Shown piece by piece: positions 54,701 to 64,000 of a stretch of DNA of 64,000 nt (positions within the stretch are counted from its first letter, which is position 1; each line of letters opens with the position of its first letter). The stretch is from Branchiostoma floridae (Eukaryota; Chordata; Leptocardii; Amphioxiformes; Branchiostomatidae): positions 4,475,482-4,539,481 of the forward strand of contig NC_049996.1 of NCBI RefSeq assembly GCF_000003815.2, in the 5' to 3' direction. The notes under the pieces are model-generated. The model did no database searches, had not been told where the DNA came from, and was given only the letters and a program-made list of their open reading frames with translations. A program made the translations under genes and the position numbers.

Positions 54701-55318
54701 ATACCAGTCCTATCCGCGTGTATTTCTTAAATATCCACATTATTTTTGACAGAGAGCTTAATGAAATTGATAAGGAAAACTAAACAAGTCTTTTCAGTCT
54801 TACTTGTACGTCTTCCATGCTATTCTATTGACTTTCAAGTGGTGACCACCCCCCTCCCTCATTGACACGACAGCAAGTTACTTGCAGAAACATACGAGCG
54901 TTTTCGTAACGTTACCTTCTTTATTCGAGACGACCTACACAATACATGCTACATATTTTAAAAGACGAAGACCCACTGGTATAACTCAGTGTGATTTCAT
55001 GCAGTATAGAAACAAAACAAACAGAATTACAGAAACACAGACGGCCTACCCGATAGGCAACTTTCGATAATGACCATACTGTATGACTACACAAATATAC
55101 TTATTTACATATGTCAGACGTTCATGGGTCTATGACGTTGACTACAAATACTTAAGACAATACAATCTTTAAATTACATGCCTAAACTATGCTACAAAGA
55201 CAACAAAAGTATAGCTCAGTATCATGCTGTATGTAAAGGGTAAAAACAAAGGATTGGACAACCCGGAAGTAACGCAAATGTGAAAGCACTTAGCAGAACG
55301 TATACGTAGCGGCCTTAC

Positions 55319-55514
55319 CTCTTGATAGCAGTATGTTACAGCAGGGCGGTAAGTAGGGCGGTTCTTGAATGAACAACTGTCCACACCGATGTTGAGATCA
55401 GTTTTTACCAGACGGTGTACGGGTGAAATTCCCCCAAAATGACTCAGACGCACTGGGAAGTCCCGCACATACATGTAAGTCTATACAAGTAGCAATGAAA
55501 AACAGTTTACCCAT
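55319..55514 (-). pseudogene. Candidate first exon, copy 2, frameshifted
   Basis: Paralogue of 52487-52671. ATG at 55514 opens MGKLFFIATCIDL, but one extra base near the FWG position shifts the frame and a TGA follows about 39 codons from the start. The PVHRLVKTDLNIGVDSCSFK part is intact in the neighbouring frame, and the donor (GTAAGG) and the upstream TGACGTAA (55550-55557) are kept. Probably a decayed duplicate. Confidence 0.45.
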
Positions 55515-56292
55515 AATTCTCAGCAGGCAAAACAAGTGGAAAGCCTGGATGACGTAATGCTTTTACAACCTTTGTGCACTTGAGTTTTTCTTTCCTTTTT
55601 TGTTTTAGGAGTAAAATAAGATGAAAACTTTCCGAGCCCGGAAACTTCTGGAAAAACAATGCCGAAACGGAATATTTCGTGAAAAAAGGGTGAAAACTTG
55701 CCCCCATGGCAGGGTGACCACGTCACAATGAGAAACGCTGTGTTATGAAGCCGCCTGCCAAACAAGTCCACCAACTTAAACATACATTTAAAGTAAACTT
55801 CCATTCAAAAGTTTCGGAAAACAAAACTAATTCACCGGAAGTATTGCAATTAGACGCTTCTGTACAAGCACAGAGACTAAAGAAATCACAAACAATTGAC
55901 AAATCTTTGCAAGCAAGCAAATAACTATCCCTAATGGAGGAAAAAATCCCAAAGGTAATTGCAAACACACACCAAATATGGGGACCTCTCCAAACACAAA
56001 AACACTTTCTTGGCTATGAGGATAAACAGTCTTGAGTGAAACAAATTCTCAGTTAACTATGGGTTAAAATCTGGTAGCCACTTTCCCGTCCCGGAAGATG
56101 AACCATCTATATTCCCCACCTCTCAAACATCGCAAAACAATTCTTCCCCAAACATACATACTCGATCTTCAGGCGAGAGCGGAGAGAAGTCTTGATAGCA
56201 AGGACAATCTCATCCGCGTCCCACGATTTATCCTGAAAATTCTTTTCACACCTTGTTCCCCATAGACAGTGACGAGAGAGACAGATAAGATA

Positions 56293-56500
56293 CTGTAAAT
56301 GCAAAAACTTTCGTAGTGGTTTAATATTCGCGGTTTTCGCGGTGACCGCTTCACCGCGAAATCAAAACCACCGCGAACATTTCCCCATGGAAGTAAGAGA
56401 CTACAGTGCATTCAGCTACCGCGAACTTAAAACCACCGCGAAATGTCCTTTTTCCCGCTACCGCGAAATTAAATCCCCGCGAACTTAGATACATTTACAG
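56293..56500. mobile_element. Tc1/mariner-like MITE rich in CGCGAA
   Basis: CTGTAAATG at the left and CATTTACAG at the right, each bordered by TA. The interior holds many CCGCGAA / TTCGCGG words on both strands. Confidence 0.75.
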
Positions 56501-56502
56501 TA

Positions 56503-59030
56503 AGCAACTTCCATGCTTACCCCGAAACCATTGAAATTAAACCAATGAGCCACAAAAGCCTCCAGCCAAGACCACACATGTTGTGCAAAATGGCGGAACC
56601 ATAGCGCCTGGGAAATAAACTCGATTTAGACAACCGTTAAAAAAGGAAAGCCTTGAATAATCAATGGGATGTAAACTTTGTTCGTTTGGTGAATCATATG
56701 AGAATCAACTGATGAAACAAGTCAACTATGATTTGGACCTTGGCATTAGATAACGTTGATCAACGCCGTGCGCTATGGGAATTTTGGCATGGAGATTACA
56801 TTTCTTCAACAAAATGCACAACCGATATTCTGTATACACTATACGTTGTCGTACAGGCAATGTTATAAGGCAGCAGCTACTGAAATTCCTATTCTTGCTA
56901 GCTATTTCAACTATCCCACGAGCAACATACGACAGCCCGCCAATAACGCAAAACTAGATTGTTAACGTAATACTAGATTACTAACTTTCTTGGACTTAAG
57001 TGTCCACCAATCGCCATACCTTACCTATCTCAGCTCAATAACAATGGACTCGAGAGAGACTAACGCTTATTATGGAACCTCATCTGTGTTGATGATCATA
57101 GCATAATGCTAAGCTTTCTTCAAACACAAAGGTTTACAAGGATCAATTTTCACCGACCACTGTCGTCTTCCTCAGGAGCAATCATGATTTATTGGTTGTC
57201 GAAAAAGAAAATTTGATCGTGAAGATCTATGTGTTGGATGAAAGTTTAGCATTGTACAAAGGCTAACATTATTTACTCTGAAATGCTTGCCGTCCTCCGG
57301 GACATTAAGATAATCAAAAGAACGCAATATGATGATAGCAATCTGGTACAACACAAGAGGATTTGTCAAACTTGTGGGATTTATAAGAACTGCTTGGAAG
57401 TCAGAAGCCCACAGAAAAGTGAATGCATGCGACTATGAGATAAGTAAAAAATACAACTCTGTTTATTTATTATCAATGTATGTACCAGCTCGATCGCGGA
57501 TAGAATAACGAGGCAGCTGAAAGGCTGGTGGGAAGTTAAGCACCCACCATTGCACTGAACCTGGCTTCAGGTTGGAATAAAGATTTTTTTTTTAAATGTA
57601 TGCTGTTACTAGATGTGGTAATGTGATAATAAAATGTTACATACTCAGAACAATGATGCATTTTGCTACCAAGTAATCTGTTTAGTGAAGTATCTAATAG
57701 ACTCTCATTGGCGTACTAAAATCTTCAGCTCTTTGTACACAACAACAGGAGAGGGGTAATAAATCATTACTTTTACGAAGATGGAAGTATAATGGATAAA
57801 TCCGAACATTGCCCTTGTCACCCACACTAAGATCACCATTGGCAAAATGTTGTAGATGCGATGGCCCTGGGGCTAGTACTGGCGTCTTGTGTACAAAACA
57901 GTGTGGGTCATTTCTTTAGGGATAGACCAGAAATGATCAGGAGAGGGGGTGACTATGTTGGCGCAGATTTCCTATCTCAATGCTATTTTCAAAGCATTAT
58001 ATTTACCAGAGTCCAGACAAGTGGTGACCTGTGTGATCAATTAGACCTTTTATCCTTGGTTGGTGCTTGTGCGGATCAGTTTATGACATTTACGACTTCT
58101 TGCCCAGCTCAAAATAAGATTATTGATCTTTGTAGTACTCATGTTTTACTCATTATCCCTTTCTTATCAAAATCACGATGGTAAAATTTGGCCCCAAAAT
58201 TTCCAGACTTCTATGTGGGGATTTAGAACACGAATCATGTTCGATCTGACGTGATCGAATAGAACGGGCGTTCTATTGGGTGTCATCCGCGGTCACCTGC
58301 AGGTTGTTACAGTAAACACGCAGAAAACGCCCTCATTTTCCCGGGTGCCGTGAGTCAGAAGAAAAACAAACATTTTCACAAATATAAACCGTTATCTGGC
58401 AAGCTTAGTTTTGCTGCCGCTTAGTTTGGAACATGTGACATGCAACAAAGTTGCTGGCGTTAGTATTGGTGACCTTGAATATAACAACACATGTTTACGG
58501 CGGTATCAATTATTCCATGTCCCTATCAGTGTGACTCGACATACAGCCAAACATGGTATCTAAATCACTTAAAAGGCGCGTGCAAATCAACTCTTTCAGG
58601 ACATATATTGTCGAAAACTAATATCTCCAGCTTTGTGTCTTAAGGATTTTTGGAACATGGAGGCAATTTCGAATTACTAGTGTGAAAATTTGAAAAAAAA
58701 TGACGATTTTTCGACCTTATCATGGCTGTAAAAATAGTTTTAAGTAGAAGTTGAAAAATCCCTAAGACAGAAAGTTTGATTTTTATATCATTAACTATAT
58801 GAAATAAAAGATTTGGATTTTCAGTCAAATTTAGGACCAATCTAAATATGGTATTTGTTTTTTTTGTCCACCAAACACCCCTTCTAAATCAACCAACTAG
58901 GCACATTTCAGAAAACATTGAGACAAAACTGTGTAGCACACGTGCACGGTAAGATTTGACGTGTATACACACTGCCAGTTTTTATATCGACGAGGCACAT
59001 GCGAGGGGTTGCTTTTCAAACCAGGGGCGG
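56503..59030. other. No gene supported
   Basis: Mixed AT-rich DNA. A 107-codon plus-strand frame at 57861-58184 has no splice context or family match. 57500-57590 holds a compact GC-richer segment ending AATAAAGATTTTTTTTT that could be a SINE tail. Confidence 0.35.
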
Positions 59031-59033
59031 ATC

Positions 59034-59880
59034 CAGGATTTTGCAAAGGGGGGGGGGGGGCGCATATGCTGTTGCCCCTCAGGTCGTGGCCGAAGGCCAT
59101 GAATACGCAGCGTAGCTGCGCGGGGGGAGAGCACGAGAGGGGGGTTTCCCCCCTCTCTTTGGGGGGGGGGGTTTGGGGGGCCTCCCCCGAGAACTTTTTA
59201 AAATAAAGAGGCTCTCTGGTGCATTCTAGAGCCATTTCTGTGCAAAAATAACCAACGAATCAACACTGACTTTTAGGGCTGAACAAATATAATAAACGAA
59301 CGAACACTGATTTTTATAGTTAGCAATCTCACATTCAACAATCATATTTTTGTCTTGGAGGAACGGCCATCGAAACATGTCTTGAGCCGGGGTGAGGGCC
59401 ATTGAAAAAAAAATTGCCCAAGGGGCCTTAAAAATACAAGCAAAATGTGCCCCTAAAACGCAGGAAATGAAGTTTCAGGTGGTCAAGATTTCAATTTTGG
59501 ACGTGCCCGGCGACGGCTTGCGCCTCCGGCGCCCACGACGCTCTGGCGCTCGTCGCCATCAAATATCTTTTCCCCTGAAAGAAATGCCATAACATTTAGC
59601 ATAGTCTACCAGCAAAGTTCATCCCTCAAAGTGCAGAAAATCCTGTTTCAGAGGGTTCAAATTTCAACATTTTTCTCCAGACCTACCTTGCGACGGCTCG
59701 TGCGCTCGAAGTTGTGAAAATACGTTGGGGGCGTCGTAGCCCTCAATAATATAAGCTAAAAACCCTACTAGAAAGGCTATTAAACTTAGCCTAGTCTGCC
59801 AGCAAATTTGTCCATCAAAAGTTAGGAAAGATCGTTTCAGATAGTCAAGATTTCAAAATTTTCCCGGGAGAGCATGCCCC
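59034..59880 (-). repeat. G-run repeat and three inverted copies of the ~180-bp module
   Basis: Starts CAGGGGCGGATCCAGGATTT with long G-runs to 59180. Then, on the minus strand, the module (AAATCTTGA.CC.CTGAAAC, .TTTCCTGC) recurs at about 59455, 59637 and 59818, steps of about 182. Same module as at 8.7, 45.3 and 47.6 kb. Confidence 0.65.
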
Positions 59881-59899
59881 GGACCCCCTAGGATTACGT

Positions 59900-61640
59900 C
59901 AATATAGTTCGCCCTCCCCATAAGAAATTTGCTGCAGCCGCCTCTGTCGTGTAATTCCATGTTCGCACGAAGTTTACGAAGACTATAGAAACTAAAATTG
60001 GTATCAATATCAATCCTGTGTGCATCGGTTCTTTGAAAACCGAATGGTTCACGGACGGCAACGGGATGAAACATTACGATGTTTACTTTCGTGACAGCGA
60101 GCTCTCTGCTGCGTGCATATGACGTAATCATGCATATTTTCGGCAAGTTTGTTGGTTGGCCGAAATAACTTCCGTTTTGGAATGATTACAGCAGTATTGA
60201 AGTGGTTTTCGTCACGATATCACTAGAATGTACCCAAGTCTCTTCCAAGTAGAACATTAATTTAGTTTCTTTTGTGTAAATATCGTACAGGTGTATTGGA
60301 AAAGATCGCTGTTTTATGTTACCTGACCCATTTTGCATCTGCCCTCCCCTCCAGTAAATATCGTCAAGTCCCTTAGCGGAGACATAACGTAAGTTTGACA
60401 CATTTTTACTCCTGACATTTACCGTCAGAGTATGAATGAATGCATGTTCAACATGTATTGTATATTGCGTCGCTCAGTCCACATGGGCTAATAGGGCACC
60501 AAAATAACAAATATAATAACAATATTAGAGTCAGATGGAACATAAGCGAGTTCCGAAGGAGGGCGGGAGTATTGCCAACGTCCTGGTTACGGAAGATTCT
60601 GGCTATGCCCGCAAAGACCGACGCAATGAGGAAGGAGTGCGCCTTGGCATTGTTGGTGGGTTTACACCTGCGTATATTTTCAAGTGCGCATGATTTCCGC
60701 ATGAAATTTTGTCAATACGCGGCCGAACGCCCAACATTTGGATTTTTTTTGTGAATAAATTAAATTGTACGTCGAGCCCATCTGGCGTTTGAATTACGAC
60801 TTCAGCGTTTTCATTTCGCATGAGATGCGTATGATTGCAACTGGAATGCGCAACAAAATTTTCCGTACTGCGAATAGATTCGTATGGGGTACGTATGTTG
60901 GGCGTTTTCCGGACGCACACAACGTCTACCGACCGCATGCCTGACGCACCTGGTGCTAACTGCATTCCAAACGCATTTCAGATGTGTCAGAGGAACAGTT
61001 TCTGTTACATATACTTTTGTTTGCGAGCATTGCCAATAGAGTATTTTTGTTAGAGGAACCCTTTGTAATAATGCTTTTGTTTACAGGCAGTGCAAGTAGA
61101 ACATTGACAAGTAAACAGTGAAGAGTTTTTTTTATTCATTTGCGAAGCAGTGAAGCAGTGACACTGTGCTTTTACAGTAATGTGGGCCATCATTTACCTT
61201 AAGAAGTTATGTGCACTGTTAAGATTGTGTTTGTTTTCACTTTGTCCTTAATGATTCCCCCTATCATCTTAGTATTTCAACTACTATAAAAATCACACCC
61301 ATACGCACCACAAAACGTATTCAAGATCTTTATCAAACACGTAAATTAAACAATTATGAAACCTTACGCCCTCTTTCAAAGTTGTAATATGGCTCTATAT
61401 TGCACTTTTATATCATGTGGTTCTACACACAAAAAAGTGCAATTATCAGCAAATTAAGTCAAATATCTGTTACACAAAATGGCACGTGTGTCACACAAAT
61501 TGACCCAGTGCTTGACCAGGTTCCTCTACATCTTCCCGTCCCTGGAGGCTCTGTTGGGACCAGTGTCCTGCACTCATGGTGTCCTGCAAGTTGTGACCAT
61601 CTCTCCATGCCCCCGGTACAAATTCGTCGGTCCTGGCCTG
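59900..61640. other. No gene supported
   Basis: 60650-60990 is rich in CGCATG, GCGCAA and ATGCG words in both orientations, suggesting an old element of unknown type. No convincing exon. Confidence 0.35.
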
Positions 61641-61644
61641 GATC

Positions 61645-62005
61645 TGACATCATAAACCGGAAGATTAAAAAAAAATCCCTATCGACCAGAGGATTTGTCC
61701 ATTCTGTCCAGAGCTAATAGAAGACGAATATCACTTTATGGTTGTATGTCCCAAATATTCCGATACACGCAATTCTCTATACAGAAGGCTGTCATTTTGT
61801 ACACAAGGATTTATCCAAATGGACCTGAAGTGCAAATTCAAATACATAATGACATGTGACAATCCCTGCATGGCAGATATAGGAAAATATATCAAAGAAG
61901 GTTTAGACATTAGAAATTCCCCAAATGATTGTAAAAGCCTCCAATGATTGTAAGAAACTTAGCTCATACTACAACTCCTGTATTAGTTAGATAAGCCTTA
62001 AGTTA
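61645..62005 (+). mobile_element. Non-LTR retrotransposon 3' fragment (dead)
   Basis: The frame around 61670-61800 reads DQRICPFCPELIEDEYHF then MVVCPKYSDTRNSLYRRL, the Cys-Cys-His-Cys zinc motif and following CPxY block found at the end of LINE reverse-transcriptase proteins. The frame continues to about 61930, ending near DIRNSPNDCKSLQ. The downstream sequence to 62004 matches the LINE at 63791-64000 in inverse. Confidence 0.75.
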
Positions 62006-62036
62006 AAACTTAAGGCTTATCTAACTAATACAGGAG
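61975..62036. repeat. Perfect palindrome, 30-bp arms, 2-bp spacer
   Basis: CTCCTGTATTAGTTAGATAA and the next 10 bases (61975-62004) return exactly inverted at 62007-62036 around AA. The left arm is the LINE sequence; the right arm is the only inverted part. Confidence 0.95.
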
Positions 62037-62849
62037 TCGTCCTATGATGAATGATGTCATCACAATCCTCACTGCCGTTTTCTTAAAGACGCTCTCCAAT
62101 TGGTCGATTTCTGGTCGATTAATGTTCAATTGAGCACCTTCGTGACGTCAATTTCAGACAATCAACACGACGACGTAAGTAAGACTAATCAAAACATTGT
62201 TTTCCCCACTCCGCTGTGAAACGGCCACACCGAGCTCGCATTTGAGAGGCCCAACTGCAACAAGAAGACAGAGGAAAGCCCTTTGTGTCTTTCTGACCCA
62301 GAGATTGGCAACTGAAGACATTCTGTTCAGCTTGAGAGGTAATTTTAGTGGAGCATAAGGTATTTGTTTCTTCAGAAATCACCTCGTGCGAGGTTATTCA
62401 TTAAGCGAGGGATAAGTGCAAATACAAAATTCCAAAAATACAATTGGAGCAACTGAAACCTGCCAATACATCTCGGAGAAAAGATTATTGCTGCATTTGT
62501 AACATGAACAGCAACATTACTTCCAAAGAACATGTTAAACTGATGAAACCTTTAACGCTGACAGGATCAAGCCCTTGACAGGCCCCAATCATTGGAAAAA
62601 TCTCTTAACGCAAAATTCTCACAAAAACAGGTGTAGGGCGTGTTGCCGAACAGCCTTCGTAATCCAGTGTTTCCTATTGTTAATTGTATCAATTAAACCA
62701 ATTTGATTTCTTTGGATGTTAATTTTTTTATTTAGTTGAAAAAAGAAAAACAGCTACTTTTGTCATTTGGTACAGAAAAAGAAGAACAAAAATCTACTTT
62801 GTCATGAACGAACCCCAGATGTTTATATTGTGGCACTATTCTTGTCCTC
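62037..62849. other. No gene supported
   Basis: Single-copy-looking sequence with no splice-flanked frame of note. Confidence 0.35.
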
Positions 62850-63296
62850 CTATTTATTGTTTGTTTGTTTGTTTGTTTGTTTGAACCTTTGTTCATGGAA
62901 GTTCAAATCGGCCTGCAGGCCGCTTTTCATTGAGGTCATGAGGGAAGAGGCAAGGGTCAGACAAAATATAAAACAGAGATACAGTTATATCGTTTAGAGT
63001 CCTTATAAGTCCTATAAGTCTATAGACACAATTTTTACATACATACAAAGAAAGAAACTGCTTCATGAGTTCCCATTACTTTAAGAGTCTCCTTACTTTA
63101 AGAGTCTCTTAAAGGAAGCCAGAGTTGGGACTGTATGTATGTCTGGTGGTAGACTGTTCCAGATGGTGGGTCCACGGTAGGCGATGGCTCTTCGGAAGGT
63201 TTTTAGGCGGGGTTTGGGCACAGCAAGTTGATTGCTTGTGCTTTGCCTGGTTGTTCTTGTGCTTTGGTCTCGAAAATAGACAAAAATAGACAACAT
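62850..63296 (-). mobile_element. CR1/L2-like LINE 3' end with (CAAA)n tail
   Basis: Minus strand: a frame with QLAVPKPRLKTFRRAIAY, then RGPTIWNSLPPDIHTVPTLA, SFKRLLK ends at 63093. This is the conserved C-terminus of LINE polyproteins (IWN.LP ... FK..L). The 3' UTR contains GGCCTGCAGGCCGATTTGAA and ends in about six CAAA units at 62850-62885. 5' truncated. Confidence 0.85.
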
Positions 63297-63790
63297 TGAT
63301 ACACTTAAAAACTTATTTATTGTCTAAACGTCAACAAGCTTGGAATGTTGATTTTGGTTTTTGACGGATGCCTTTCTTTGTATCTTTTGTCTATTTGGTC
63401 CGCCCATTCCCTTTTCATTCTGCAAAATCTGATAACCAAGGAATTAATTAGACTGATATACCAGAATCTTCAGATCAGGTAAGAAAACGGCGTCATGACA
63501 ATATCAGTGAAAAACAAAACGAGTAAACAACCTCCATGTTACATGTGTATATTCAAACAGCCAGCTTCAGTCAATACAACCTCATCATGAAGGCTGATGT
63601 AATGCTGTTTCGCACTTCATTTCGGCACAGCCATTGAAAGTGTTCTGCCGTCCTCTGAAAAGTCAATAATGTTTTGTTCTGTATGCTTTGAATTTGTACG
63701 GATTGATTGTTTTCATAGTACGCTGATATTGTTTGATTTCTCTGCTTGACTTTTAAGGGATTAATAGCTTTCGTAGAGCTAAGAATGTTT

Positions 63791-64000
63791 CATTATAATA
63801 ATAATAACTTTATTGCACAGCAATTGTACGAGGTACAAAGTATGGCATCTACATAACTACAGTGCTATATCTCAACTTAAGGCTTATCTAACTAATACAG
63901 GAGTTGTAGTATGGGATAAGTTTCTTACAATCATTGGAGGCTCTTACAATCATTTGGGGAATTTCTAATGTCTAAACCTTCTTTGATATATTTTCCTATA
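63791..64000 (-). mobile_element. LINE 3' end with TTATTA tail, cut by window edge
   Basis: Minus strand: ACTTTGTACCTCGTACAATT, GCTGTGCAATAAAGTTATTA then TTATTATAA. Further in (63873-64000) it is the inverse of 61880-62004. So the fragment at 61645 belongs to the same family but lacks this last ~80 bases. Continues beyond 64000. Confidence 0.82.

Noticed and set aside
57500-57590. Possible 5S-like or SINE segment (GGGAAGTTAAGCACCC)
   Set aside because: Only a few words resemble 5S rRNA; the internal promoter boxes and the overall fold could not be matched.
57861-58184. 107-codon plus-strand open frame
   Set aside because: No splice sites at plausible ends, no recognised domain, and surrounding DNA is repeat-rich.

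Overview
The window is eukaryotic: genes are split by GT-AG introns, non-coding DNA dominates, and transposon relics are everywhere. The best anchor is a complete actin-related protein 3 (Arp3) gene whose 418-residue product is close to the animal family. With the style of its repeats (hAT, Tc1/mariner-like and piggyBac-like MITEs, CR1/L2-like LINE tails) this suggests an invertebrate deuterostome, most likely a lancelet (Branchiostoma). That assignment is inference.

Layout. 1-2.7 kb holds the last coding exon of an unrecognised plus-strand gene; its stop codon overlaps the first of a cluster of RFX X-box motifs. 6.6-7.5 kb is a 43-bp minisatellite. 9.4-18.9 kb is Arp3 on the minus strand (10 coding exons), with seven or more MITEs in its introns and, at three separate exon edges, tandem duplications that copy the splice site itself. 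18.86-19.12 kb is a compact head-to-head promoter shared with a plus-strand gene (19.1-26.6 kb, 6 coding exons, about 1080 residues) encoding a serine-rich protein with two C-terminal SH3 domains. 31.3-34.4 kb holds two tandem minus-strand paralogues of a helical protein whose layout resembles the pore-forming helical domain of delta-endotoxins and jellyfish toxins; one starts with a myristoylation-type motif and the other has a nonsense codon in its second exon.

From 34.5 kb to the end the window is accessory DNA: an island of AATGTGA words, a dead coiled-coil exon (36.8-37.1 kb), a 185-bp satellite (39.8-41.9 kb) with a nested insertion and a tiny palindromic insertion, a 633-bp element whose 199-bp terminal repeats consist of about eight 22-bp units, two piggyBac-like MITEs, two arrays of a GGTAACGCTTAACGG motif, a 1.04-kb tandem dimer, a duplicated candidate first exon with signal peptide (52.5 and 55.4 kb), and three LINE fragments.

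Arp3 and its divergent neighbour probably share regulation; a functional link through actin (Arp2/3 nucleation and an SH3 scaffold) is possible but not shown. No tRNA, rRNA, CRISPR array or prokaryotic operon structure was seen.
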